A stretch of 31,907 bases of DNA from Ophiothrix spiculata (lineage: Eukaryota > Echinodermata > Ophiuroidea > Amphilepidida > Ophiotrichidae): assembly GCA_000969725.1 (NCBI GenBank), contig JXSR01S018757.1, one strand, 5' to 3'. The notes below the pieces were generated by a model. The model was not told the origin of the DNA, searched no databases, and saw only the letters and a list, made by a program, of their open reading frames with translations. The position numbers and the translations under genes were made by a program. Position 1 is the stretch's first letter; each line of letters opens with the position of its first letter. Positions 1 to 11,600 of the stretch are shown here, piece after piece.

Positions 1-861
1 TATATGGTTTATATTATATTGTTCATGTGATATTTAATATGTCTAGTAGACTTAAAATTAAGATTTGTGTCAATCTTTCAAAGAATTTTGTGTGTGTTTA
101 TAAAATCTAAATGTTGACGAACAATGTATTATTTATGTACAGAGAGGATCAATGTTTGCTCATTAGATAGTCTGATATGAATAGTGATATTTTGCATTTT
201 GTAACAACTATTTAAGTAAACTGGTAAATGTTGCATAATAATTTAGTTACATTTCAATCTGGAAATCCACTTCATATTACAGCTAAAGTCAAGAGAAGAT
301 GAAGTGGTATGTTTGTATATTGTAGATATTTGAGTTTTATAACACAATAATTTACATTTCATTAATAAACTAAAGATAGACATTCTGAGATGAGTTGCCT
401 GCTATTACATTTTATAGTAACTATGCTAAGTGTTGGAACATCGATTTCCTATTTAGGTATGAATGTAAAGAGTTGACAACTTATCTCTACTGGGTTTTAC
501 TTCAAATTTTAGTAACATTCTCCAAATTAAACACTAACTCCCATTGCATGTTATACTGTTTACTATCATGTGGCCTGTATAGTATTGTTGAAATTATATT
601 TTGACATACATTATTAAATTAAAAATTGTAAACAATTAGTACATAGAATTTGAATTTTGTTTGCAGTTGTTGTGTTTCAATCTACAGAACACTGAACATT
701 ATCACTCTGATATCTGGTGGATTTGTTTGAAGGATGTGAGCCACTAGTTTTTTGGTCTTAGTTTCAGGAATTTTTATTTTGATATGAAGGGTTTACTTGT
801 TTATAAGTCAATTGACCCTATTAATATTGATTGTTATACATCCATTCAAGTAATTAAAATT
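1..861. other. AT-rich noncoding sequence
   Basis: No open frame here looks like protein and no repeat stands out. The short frames at 395-604 and 784-972 are of chance length and composition. Confidence 0.5.
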
Positions 862-2079
862 CCATTTGGGATGCAATCCCAAATGGTCTGTATTGCGCCG
901 TTTCTTTCTTTCTTCTTCTTTCAACACTTTGATCAGCCATATCTCCAAAATCCTTCGGCCAATCTTCATTAAACTTGGTCCAAAGTAGCAATGGGTCAGG
1001 CCAATTATGTCACATGACCCATGTGACCTCAAAGGTCATCTGAGGTCAACTGAGGTCAAAAATCGATTTTCACTAAAAAAAGTTTCAACTCAAGTACGTT
1101 ACAAGGTATTGTCTTGAAATTTGGGGACATGAATCCTCTTAACATTGCCCATAAAAGTTAGGGGGTGACAAAAATGTCCGGGGTCAAATGGGGTCATAGG
1201 TGTCAAAAAAGGTCAAATTATCTAAAAAAATCATCAAAAATCAGTAACTTCCAAGTTAAAGGTGGCAGAATTATTCTACTTGCACAGATAGATTGTAAAA
1301 AATTACTGAACACATTTAGGTGACCTTTGACCCCAAAGGTCAAAGTTCATAGATCAAAGGTCAAATTTTCAAGTCTGTTAGATTTCAAAAATTAGGATGT
1401 CAAATTGTTTATTTCGAAGCTGCGATCAAAAGTTGTCATGGTGACCTTCTACGTCAAACCCTTCCTTAGGGGTCAAAGGTCACCAGAAAGGTCAATTTTT
1501 AAAAAATCATCAAAAATCAATATCTGCCAAATGCTAAGTGGTGTAATTATTCTGTTTGCACAGATAGATTGATAAAATTATACTGAACAATTCCAGGTGA
1601 CCTTTAACCCAAAGGTCAAAGTTCATGGGTCAAAGGTCAAATTTTCAAGTTCGATTTAATAAATTAAGGTGTCCAATTGTTCGTCTTGAAATAGCGATCA
1701 AAAATTGTCATGCTGACCTCGACGTCCGACCCTTCCTTAGGGGTCCAAGGTCACCAAAAAGGTCAAATTTTTAAAAATCACCAAAAATCAATATCTGCCA
1801 AGTGCAAATGGGTGTAATTATTCTGTTTGCACAGATAGATTGATAAAATTACACTGAACAATTCTAGGTGACCTTTGACCCCCAAAGGTCAAAGTTCATG
1901 GGTCAAAGGTCAAATTTTCAAGTTTGCTCAATTTCTTAGAGTTACAAAGGTCAAGAGAAATGTCAATTTTCAACTCTTCTCAATTTCAAAAATAAGGTGT
2001 CAAATTAATCATCATGAAGAAAACAATCAAATTTAAACATCCCAAATGGTCGTGCTCTCAGAGCACAAATAAGCTCTAG
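862..2079 (+). mobile_element. Candidate nonautonomous Helitron/Helentron-like element
   Basis: The left end has a palindrome at 862-886 (11-bp arms CCATTTGGGAT, 3-nt loop). The right end repeats CCCAAATGGTC (2041-2051), then a hairpin GTGCTCTCAGAGCAC (2052-2066), and ends CTAG followed by T at 2076-2080. A short 3' hairpin about ten bases before a CTRR end is typical of Helitrons; 5' inverted repeats plus internal tandem repeats suit the Helentron/DINE type. The left flank is T, not the A expected of a canonical Helitron. The body is made of tandem repeats and has no coding capacity. Confidence 0.42.
1223..2030. repeat. Three tandem units of about 274 bp, rich in AGGTCA
   Basis: The landmark TGCACAGATAGATTG recurs at 1281, 1558 and 1828, and TCAYCAAAAATCA at 1231, 1507 and 1778, giving periods of 270-277 bp. 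Each unit holds GGTGACCTTTRACC and GGGTCAAAGGTCA or close variants. Units have diverged by scattered substitutions. Confidence 0.8.
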
Positions 2080-3795
2080 TTTATTTTGTATTCGGATGTG
2101 CACATGAATGTCATATGTGATGGTTCAAATAAAAGTCTGTTGAAAATGTAGAGTACAATTTGAACCTTTTTGAGAAATGAAGTAATTAAACATTTGCATA
2201 AGTATAGTTATGGATTGATCATTATATTGTTGTCTGAATGAAAATTGTTCATTGAACGGTATAATGTCCCGTACAATATTCATTGTACATATTTTTGGAG
2301 ATCTTGGATGTACCATTCATGTGAATGAAAAACAAACTAATTTTCTGACATACATCTGTAGTTCATTTTAAATTTTAAGTTTTTAAAGTTCCCAATGATT
2401 TTACTAAGGTTTATTATTAGAGAACTAATAATGTTACTTTTAACACTATTGATGCTCTTTGTTTAATTATCATTTAGACATAACTAATATAATTTGTCAT
2501 TATTTTGCATGCAACAGTTATTAAGTAACACATTAATAACAATCTAATACTTCATACGATGTTCAAAAAACTGAACTCAAATTCATGGTCACTTTCAGTA
2601 CTACAACTGCGGCGCAATTTACTTAAGTATGCAAAGGTAATGTTAGAGATAAGTTGAGTGTGCTTCAATCGCAATGCAACAAGTGAATTTGTGTATTCTG
2701 TTGGACGCACTGATGTCACAGAGAATCCTGTCCTCTGATTGGTCAATTGAGGCTGTTCCATGTTATTCCCTGGCATGAAACATTGCATTGGAGGTCAATG
2801 AAAAAGTCTACAAAATTTAAATTTTCAGTTAAATTAATTTTTGTATCAACCCCTTTCTTTGATATATTGTTCAAAAATGTGTCTTTCATCTTTATTGTAA
2901 GAAAAAAATAATAAATCAGAGCGGAAACATAAAATATTGTGGAAATATTGGCTCACTTCATAGACATTGCACAGTAAGTTTCACGCCAGTAACAAGGACT
3001 GAGTACGCCAAATTCAACAACTGCGTCCGACAGAATTAAATGTTTTAACCTCCTTTTTATGATACTAAATTTAATTAAGACCATCTAATATTGTTCTCTT
3101 CTGTAATCATCTTTCTTAATTATTGTAAGGTTAGTTTCACAGGAGCTATAACAATGACTTCTTTTAACTGCAATATGGTTCGGAGCCAAAACGTGGCTAT
3201 CAGTGAGTTTACAACAAAGTAAAGGTAAGGCAAATAGAAAAGTCATCCAAGTTTTTCCTATTAATTAGTGGGTGCATATCCCATCCCTATTTTGTGAATG
3301 TTTAAGGAATATGGAACACTGTTCCAAACAGCTATATTTATTAATATCGATTCAATAACATTTTATTCAAGTAATTTGCACAATAACCCCTGTCTATCGA
3401 GACAATATTCTGTTTTGTGGTATCCAACAGTCAACAGTACCATATTATGTACAATCTGTCTTGGTGTTGTTTATTTTTGATGCCATGAAATATGTATCAT
3501 CTTTAGATAGCGTTTTTGTGTGGAAAAAAGTGAAAAATCAAAAATTTGTCTTAAAAAGTTCTACATATGAGAATGTCAAATGTGTTTTTGCTAAGACAAA
3601 AAAAATAACTGCTTTGGATTTGGCACGTATCTCTATGCAGCAGTGGCAAGTTCTGTGTGTGTGTTTTTGTTTTTCTTGCCAGGTTTTTTACATTTTAAAT
3701 GGACTTTTTAATTTTGATGCATTGTTTGTTTTACCAACACTAAGTGCGTCTCAAAATTAGTAAACCAGCAAGACACTTCAATCAAACTTGTCACC
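2080..3795. other. Noncoding sequence upstream of the gene
   Basis: I see no supported gene. A CCAAT-type motif (CTGATTGGTCAA, about 2736) lies in a slightly less AT-rich patch at 2560-2800, which could be part of a promoter, but nothing ties it to a start. The open frame 3461-3760 has a fairly protein-like middle but no good splice sites, start or family. Confidence 0.35.
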
Positions 3796-3799
3796 TTAA

Positions 3800-4909
3800 G
3801 GGGCCTGTTAATCCCGGCAGCTTGCTCTAAAGCAGAATTTAGTTTTTCTGCATTTTCTGATACTTTAGCTTGTTATCTTTTATTACAGACAATAAAATAG
3901 TACATAACAAAACTTTTAAAATTTATTTATAGGCAAAATTAAAAGATCATTTTGACATTTTACAGTAAAAAACAAAACATGTTGCTGTTTGCGGGAAAAT
4001 ATGGGCATAGATACGCGTCCTATGTTTTGCATTTAGGTTGTGTGTTTTGATGTGCATGCCTGTTTACGTGACAACAAGTACTACGTGCGCGGGTGAACGA
4101 GTCGTGTTATGTTCTTGCATGAGCACATTTTGTTAAAATCCCGCAATAAACTTGTGAATGTTGCAAACAAAGACCAAATAACTGAACATTGGTATTTTAG
4201 ATTTCTTTCAATATTTACAAAAAAGGGGCTAAATTTGGATCTGAAAGTTGAGCACATATAATAAGTTTTAATATCTGTTGCCAAAGGTTTAGACCTCAAA
4301 ATGGATTTTAGGTCAAAATGTGCGATTTCTTCATTAAACATGGGATTTCTCCATTTCAGTTTTGATGAAAAGACATCATTTTTACGGGAAACTAACTAAA
4401 AAAACTAAAAAGTACTAAGAAAGCTTTTTCAACCATTATGTACAGTATATCAAAATTTAGCATCGCGTTTCTCATTTTTCAATTTAAGGTCCTAGCTAAA
4501 ATCAAAGATAATCATTAGTTTCTATCAAAATTGATGCATGATAAATGTTGGAAACAGCATATTCAACATGGTTTTCATTATATTTCAAAAAAATTGGCTT
4601 CATTTGAAAAGATAAAAAATGCGATCCTAGATAATTTTGTGCAGTTTCTAAAAAACGATATGTGATAAAATGGCAGTAGCAATTTTTTTAGTTAATTTTC
4701 CCGTTTCAAGTCTAGGCAAAAATCACTGTTGTTTGCTATTTTTTCCAAATATGGTCATTTTTGAACCAAACCAATAACATAAGCAAATTCCTTGTCAAAT
4801 TTCCTTTCTAGAAATGTATACTTTTCTTTACTGTAACTTAATATTTTTAGACTTATAACCCCCCCCCCCAAAAAAAAAAAAAGTCAAAATATAAGCCTTA
4901 ACAGGCCTC
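3800..4909. mobile_element. TTAA-flanked nonautonomous DNA transposon (piggyBac- or Kolobok-like)
   Basis: Target duplications TTAA at 3796-3799 and 4910-4913 bracket short inverted ends: GGGGCCTGTTAA on the left and TTAACAGGCCTC on the right. The 1110-bp interior holds no convincing transposase and carries a C9/A12 run near the right end (4860-4882). TTAA duplication is the mark of piggyBac and Kolobok transposons. Confidence 0.55.
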
Positions 4910-5354
4910 TTAATTTGCTGGTCTTCAACAAAGTTCATTGTCAGTACATTAAATTTTCATTTACTTTGAAAAGGTGTGAGGAGTATAACATAGCAGCAAG
5001 CTCATCATACGCATTTATGCATTGTTTTTATTTTTGTTGTTGTTGTGGCTTTTTAAGTATTTTCGAGAGATTTTTATAGGTTTTATTGGTTTTTGGTATA
5101 TTTAATCACACAAAGGGATTGTTAGAGTGAGGATAACAAAAGGGGCGATGTGTTGGGAGATTGGGCACTACAATAATGTTCAGATAATGTTACTTGAGAA
5201 TCTCGTCAAAAGTCTCATAGATGGATCAAGCGAAAACTAATTAAAATTGCATTGCTAAAGACAAGGACAGAAATTAATAAGAATGAAAGGGAAACTATGC
5301 AGTATCTAAACAGATCTGTATAATGTTCATGAAAGTTCATCTGTGTTGGTATAA

Positions 5355-5525
5355 GATGATGAAAGATTGTAAACCTTTTTTTACGACACAAAAGTTTTAA
5401 AAAAACATACCTCGGAATCAGTCTTATCCCACTGATGAAAAACAAAGGATCATGTTTGAAAATTCCAAGGTATGTTTTTTAAATTTTTTGTTGTGAAAAA
5501 AAATGTTTAAAATCTTTTATCAGAT
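5355..5525. repeat. Foldback (imperfect palindrome)
   Basis: The left arm around 5359-5421 (key: AAACATACCTCGGAAT) is the reverse complement of the right arm around 5456-5520 (key: ATTCCAAGGTATGTTT), with matching A/T-rich blocks further out. CAGATCTGTATAAT lies outside both arms. Probably a foldback MITE; I could not define its edges. Confidence 0.5.
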
Positions 5526-5614
5526 CTGTATAATACTGACAAGTTACAACTTTCTTTATGTATTCATGGAAATAGACAAATAATAAGAAGAAAGTTAAAC
5601 AAAGCTATATTTGT

Positions 5615-5664
5615 GGGGGTTTGTATGTGAGTGGGTGTGTGTGTGGGGGGGGGTGGGGGTGTGT
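5615..5664. repeat. GT/G-rich simple repeat
   Basis: Runs of GTGTGT interrupted by G9 and GGTGGGGG. Typical slippage sequence. Confidence 0.7.
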
Positions 5665-7379
5665 GAATTTCAATTTATACCTTGCATATAGTAATGTATA
5701 TTTCTCAAAACAACACTACACAATTTCAATTTTTTTCAAATCGCATAGGTCATAGCCTATTTTGAAGGGAAAAAAGCACAGCATATAACTACATGTGTCC
5801 AAGGAAGCAAAGATAATTTGTTTGGCCTAATAGAGAAGAAAAATAGTATGTTTGTAAAGTGGCAACAAAAACCCCACAACTGAACTTTGATGACAAATCC
5901 AGTCACAAGTGTAGGCCACCAAGTACACTCTTCTGCCATGATAGGTCACATGTGATGAAAAGAGATTATGGTTCATGACCATTTTGTTGTCACCTTAAAA
6001 TTTGTTAGATATGTTAGTTGAGATTAGTATGTGTAAAGAGAGTTTGCGATTTCCACGTTAGTTAGTTAGTTAGTCTTTAATAGGAACTTCAATAGAACAC
6101 ACGTAAATTAACGTGCACTCACATAAAAACCTTCTTCAAACGGTAATTTCCACATGTCTGGCTACTATTTACGTAGGTTTAATCATTTTCGTTTAGAGTA
6201 TTGGCTTTCGCAATCAGATGTGTAGAACGTGAACATTTTACACAAAAGTCAATGCAAAATCATGAAATTCCTATTTATGGTTGTGTAAGTTTGAAGTTTA
6301 CAACCCAGAATCTTTATAATCAAATGCAATAAAACCCCGGTAAGTGCTGGTAATGAATGTCTGGACATTATTCCTGCATGTGTTCATCTGATTTTGATAT
6401 AACGTTCATTTAAAATAATAAGGGGCATCAATTAAGTGATTAGTATTCACATAAAAGTGCACGTGAAATTTTGCAATTCATGGTGAACTGTACTGTTCAA
6501 GAAGGTAATGGTTGGCTGAATTTTAATAGAATTCATTTTTTGTTCGCGTTCGCATTCTGGAAATCACAAACTCTCCAGTCTTACATTTAAAACTATTGTA
6601 TTTTTTTCATTATTGTTTCTATTAGTGTGTAATTCGCATAACATATACATGATGCTTAATTATTCATTTTGATAATGTTAAATGACTAATTCATGCAGCA
6701 AAGAGATTAATTTTTAATCAATATCTTCTTCATTGTTTAGACTGTACATTTCCTCTCACTCACCAACTAATTCTCTTGCTTGCTCGCTTACTCACATTCT
6801 CACCCATTCATTCATCCATTTACTCATATACACCCCAACACAAACACACACACACCCACACCCACACATACCATCACATTTATAAAGATGCTTTCCCTAT
6901 AGATCATGGTGTTGTGTTACTTTATCATCAGAAAAAATTACTTACTCACTCACTCACATGCTTAATGAATTAATAATATTTTAAATCATTGTAGGTGCTC
7001 TCTCATACATATGAAAGACATCTCTCATCCAAATATAAAAGTATTCAGTGTAAGAATAGTACAGTTTTGTTGACATTTGTTCAGTTAACATTCTAATGTG
7101 ATAGCTTGCATTGAAATTTTGAATTTGGCCATACAAAGCAAATGTAAAATTCATTAATTATCAGTTAAAATATTACGATGTTTGTAGGAACAAGCTACAG
7201 TAATTGAATTATTAACAAGTATGCCTTATTCATCTGGGTTGGAACATAAATATTGACGACTAACTGAAACAACTAGCTATCAACATCATAACCTAGTCAA
7301 AAGATGATGCTATCACTTCCAATGTCGTTTGCTCATGAGTATTAATTGTTTAATATTGTCTAGTTTTATTCAATTCTTA

Positions 7380-7600
7380 ATACCCTATTCACTTGTCTAA
7401 TTCAACTATGTATTTCTGAATGTATGTCACTGTAACATTGGGTTGTTTCATACTAGTGTGCCAAAAATGATGTCACAATACTTTTGTAATGCTTAATCAT
7501 AGAGTTGAGTGGTTTGTCAAATTATTGAAAGTTTGAGTATTTAAAAAATTAAAAGTTTGTCAGTCGGAAAATAGTTGAATTGGACGAGTGGATAGGGTAT
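7380..7600. mobile_element. PIF/Harbinger-like MITE
   Basis: Inverted ends begin ATACCCTATTCACTTGTC (left) and are matched by GACGAGTGGATAGGGTAT (right); the similarity runs on through CTAATTCAACTAT. The flanks are TTA at 7377-7379 and TTA at 7601-7603, the 3-bp duplication typical of PIF/Harbinger. At 221 bp with no coding capacity it is a MITE. Confidence 0.6.
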
Positions 7601-7891
7601 TTAATTACATTGTTAATGTTTTGTTTTTCAAAAATTGCATGAAACTTTATTTTTCATAAAGATATGATCAACAAAAGATCAACTTTCAACCTTAAAAAAT
7701 GATTTTTTTTCAGCATTTGGGAATGCAAGCTTCTTTGATTTGTGTAGTGCCTCACAAACAAGTAATGAAAATTATATCAAATACTGTTTAAGGTGTAATT
7801 GTACTTTGGCAATATAATATGTTCACATAGGCTAACCATTTTGCCATCCTGTTTATGCATTATAAATGGATTTAAAAACAAATGATCATAT

Positions 7892-8191
7892 CAGGGCTGG
7901 ACATTGGTGTTTTTTGTACCAGTCAGTCAGGCAGGTAACTTTTGAAGAAATTTAATTGACTGAATTTTATTATTTTAAAAACCAAACATCACTAACCTCT
8001 AAAAATGTAGAAGTTTGCTACCCTTAGTTCAAAACTGGAAGGTTTTATTTTTTTCACAGATGGCAAAATGGCATTAACATATACTCAAAGATTTACCCAA
8101 TATGTTGGGCAGGTGACTTTCAATTCTTACTTGTCTGCATGACAACATAATTACCCACCATTGGCTGACGATGGGTACAAATGTCCAGCCA
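7892..8191. mobile_element. hAT-like MITE relic
   Basis: CAGGGCTGGACATT at 7892 is matched in reverse by AATGTCCAGCC ending near 8191; internal blocks TTGTACCAGTCAGTC and GACGATGGGTACAA also pair loosely. CAGGGCTGGACA-type ends are seen in hAT elements. Right-most bases are altered and no clean 8-bp duplication is visible, so family and edges are uncertain. Confidence 0.4.
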
Positions 8192-8222
8192 TTTTTAAAT
8201 CCACAAAAAGATTACTTATATA

Positions 8223-8294
8223 TTGTGGTGGCGCAAAAGGTTAGCGCCCCGGTTATAATCAGGAGGTCGTGGGTTCAAGTCCCATCCACATCAT
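8223..8294 (+). pseudogene. tRNA-like relic or tRNA-derived SINE head
   Basis: GTGGCGCAAAAGGTTAGCGC has an A-box-like sequence with a paired 4-bp D stem (GCGC/GCGC), and GTGGGTTCAAGTCCCAT is a good B box with a paired 5-bp T stem. A T5 run follows at about 8302. The acceptor stem has only five of seven pairs and the anticodon stem is broken, so a working tRNA is unlikely. Confidence 0.45.
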
Positions 8295-8475
8295 GTTATT
8301 TTTAGGACTAGAAATAGCACTTGGTTTTTAAGATACTGTTGCTATCGTGGATGTAATTGTAGGTAGGTATTACATATATAATGTATAACAATGCTGAAAT
8401 TGGTCATGTTTGTCATTATACACAGTGTACATTATTTTCATTTATGATTTGGACACAACATCAATTTATTTATAG

Positions 8476-8609
8476 CGTGATCTGATGAATAACCTTTTGA
8501 AGAAGGATGACAATGGTCTATTGGATGACCTCAAAGGAGTAGATCAAAAAATGTTTTCAACACTACACAATAAGAAACCTGGCTGTGATCTGGGCAAGAG
8601 AAATAGAAG
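8476..8609 (+). CDS. Coding exon 1 found (N-terminal linker)
   Basis: The acceptor ends in TATTTATAG and the donor is AAG|GTATGT. The reading frame is closed by that TAG just upstream, so the exon enters in phase 0. It encodes 44 residues plus two bases of an Arg codon completed by the next exon. The peptide is hydrophilic and lysine/aspartate-rich (LLKKDDNGLLDDLKG) and I recognise no domain. An ATG at 8485 lies near its start, so translation could begin here after a noncoding 5' exon; alternatively further coding exons lie upstream and I could not find them. Confidence 0.7.
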
Positions 8610-11600
8610 GTATGTACTTGCAATCAGTCAACAATAATAGTTAGCTGCATGAATTTTCATGTGGTCCTAAGATAAGATTTGCTGGTCACATTAATTCTAC
8701 AGTGGAAACTCGTTATAACGAAGTTGGTGTGAACAGAAAAATTACTTCTTTTTATCCAAACATTTGTTATATCAGGGTTTTAAACATAATAAAAAAAATA
8801 GTATAATGGTATAGGAACAATTCTTCTTTGTCACATGGTTTTTCATATATCAGATTTCGTTATAATGAGTTTCTACTCCAATTGATATCAAATTATAAGC
8901 ATTATGTAGTCAAATATATACAGCTTGTCCCAATATTAATGCAACGAGCAAATAAAAAATATTAAAAAATAGTTTCCAGAGATTAAATCATAGTAATATA
9001 TGTTTTTAAAAGTAGAGAAACTACTCTACAATATGCCTTTTGTCCTGTTTTATTTTACCACTCCAGTCCAAAAATATGAAGCATTTAAGAAAGCCGTACA
9101 AATCAACTTTGGTCCGATTTGTAATTTTAGACTTCCAGCTAAAGAAATGCAAACTTAAAATGAAGAGAATTCTGCAAGCAGCTGGATCACAATCAATCCA
9201 AACCAATCTAACATGACCTATACCTAACATTAAAGGGTATTTTAGGTTCATTTTTACCTTAAATAGGTCAAAAATGTTGATTAAAGTACAGATCTTCCTG
9301 ATACTCTCAAATTCCATGACTCTTGTTACTTCTGTTGGGACAATCAGGTAGTTTAGGAGTCAAAAAAAAGGATTCTAATGAAAGGTGTCAACCAATAATA
9401 AGTCTTTTAAAGCGAACTCATGGACGAAAACTAAAGACAAAGGAGTTTAGGACTTGCCCGTCAAGGGACCCAACAGGTTGACAAAACCAGACGCAACAAC
9501 CTGCTTAATGTCAGTAGATCATCATTAAATTGAGTCATTATGTCATGAAATGGGTTCAAGGGATGCTTCTCCTAATCATGTGATGTTTTTAGTAATTTCC
9601 ATTCAATGTGTGCCCTATGACGTTACAGATTTTTACGAAACTTTACAGATTAACAAATCGAACCATCAAGATTTTACAAACTGTGCAATAACTTTTGATT
9701 CAGAGATTCAAATTAAACAAAACAAAATTCCGGTAAGAGCCAATGATTTATTCCATAGTATTATTGTAACGTTTGTTCACCATTGGGCTCTGTTCTCTCA
9801 AAATAAAATGTCAAAGTGATGATGATTAGTTCCACATGAAAAAGGGCTGATCAACACTTAATTTGGGCGGTATTGCAAGTAGAAAATAGGGCAGACGTTT
9901 CACCTAAATAATCATTATTGTTGCAGCTTGTTGTTAAATTACATGTGATTATGCTGATATATTTTTAAAAAATCTTGAGTGTGCATGGATGTACACAGAA
10001 CTTGTAGGCAACTGAATTTTTTTATTCTTCACTTCCACAGAACTAGTAGACAACTGAATTTTTTTATTATTCACTTCCAAAAATGGGTCTATTTTAAAAA
10101 AAAATCAATAACTCTGCAACTACATATCAGAATTCTTGTCTTCAAATAGGGGGGTGTGCGTGGACAAAATCATCTTCCTGATAACATATTCTAAAATAAG
10201 AAAGGTCTATTATATAGCGCGGAATTCAGAAAAACATCTGAAAAAGTTTCTAGAAACACTTGATTTAAGTATCAAAACAAAGCTATGAAGCCCAGTTATT
10301 GTCATGCTTACCAATTTTTCTTTTATGATTGGTCATTGGGTTCGTCTTTGGTCCTTTTTGATTCTTGGTTTTTCATTCAGCATTATGTGTTCCGATTTGC
10401 CATTTTTGCTTTATAAATTCCATTTTATGCATTTTCAAATATAATGAATAAATTGTTCTTTATTTTTTTTTTATTTGTGACATATTTAAAGAGGGAGTCT
10501 CAATCAGTGGACCAGCTCTGCTTTTCATAAGGGCCCTCTATACAATAACAAATATAAAAATACAATAGGAAAAAAATACATAGCTTATATATAATATTAC
10601 TTACATTTAGAATTCATTAAAAAATTACAGATAATACACCCTAAAAGTCTTTTATCGTAAATATAGAACCTATAGAATAGTAAAATGCAACAAAATATTT
10701 GCAACTTATAAAACGAGTAAAATGAATAAACTATTATACTACATAGATACACTATACACATAAATATGGAATACAAAACACAATAAATCAAAACTTGAAC
10801 CTGAACTTAGAAACAACTCTTTTGCAATCTCCCATTCTTGACTCTCAAAACGTTCAAAAACACTGTATAATTTGACTAGTCCTATCTAAAAATTAGGATA
10901 TTTTACAAAAGTTTAAACATGATAAAAATACAAACTACTGCCGAAGCAGCACAGGTGACCACAGGTGAAAAACCGGCAGCATAACCCAAAGGTGGAAACC
11001 TCAGGAGCTAGCCAAAAAGTTCATATTCATACCCATGAGATGCATGTGATTTGTTATTTGCCTGTGGTTAATGCAATTAAGACTAGGTGAGATGTGAAAG
11101 TAATTTTCTGCTGGGATAAATTAGCCATCGTTGGGCTTTGTATCGGACAACTTCATTTGTTAGAATATGTACATATTGTACGCAATGAGAGCTTGCTTGA
11201 AAAGCAGTACTCCGCACTGAAGCAGTAAAGCCTTATGTGATATAAAACAAGATCCATCCATTAGTACACAGAGGAAATAAGCATGTTAGCAATCGTAATG
11301 TTGATTCTTTTGTCTTGTAGATTCCCTCTGCCATTCCAGAAGGACACGAAAGAAATCATGCATGCTTATGAGGCCACAGGAAATGGCAATTGCCTTTTTA
11401 ATAGCTATGCCAGGATTGTGTATGGTAGTGAAGACCAAGCTAATCTAATTAGGCTATACATATCTTACATGGCAGCTATCAAATTAGATGACATCGTGCA
11501 GCATGTAAGTTGTATCTGATATGTTAAAATAAGGTGTTTTTTCATCAATTTTCATGTGATTATTTTGTTTTTAGGGCCATGGAAAGTAATGGGCACACAT

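Larger units (their letters stand above)
4910..7376. other. Noncoding sequence with simple repeats
   Basis: Apart from the foldback at 5355-5525 it holds a GT/G-rich microsatellite (about 5615-5664), GTTA repeats (6058-6073) and a CTCA/CACA-rich stretch (about 6755-6870). I see no gene. Confidence 0.45.
8610..11320 (+). other. Intron 1
   Basis: GTATGT...TTGTAG intron of about 2.7 kb. It contains a pogo-like MITE, one copy of the mariner-like element and the end of a SINE-like repeat. I see nothing else in 9850-10460 or 10545-11320; a fragment at 10935-11015 with AGGTGACCACAGGTG may be repeat-derived. Confidence 0.6.

Noticed and set aside
862..2079. CRISPR-like array
   Set aside because: Units are about 274 bp, diverged and without spacers; the genome is eukaryotic.
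3461..3760. 99-codon open frame with a protein-like middle
   Set aside because: No proper start, no convincing splice sites, no known family; its far end runs into low-complexity T-rich sequence.
9021..9317. Minus-strand frame resembling 20806-20934 on the plus strand
   Set aside because: The likeness comes from the shared mariner-like repeat; I see no transposase motif.
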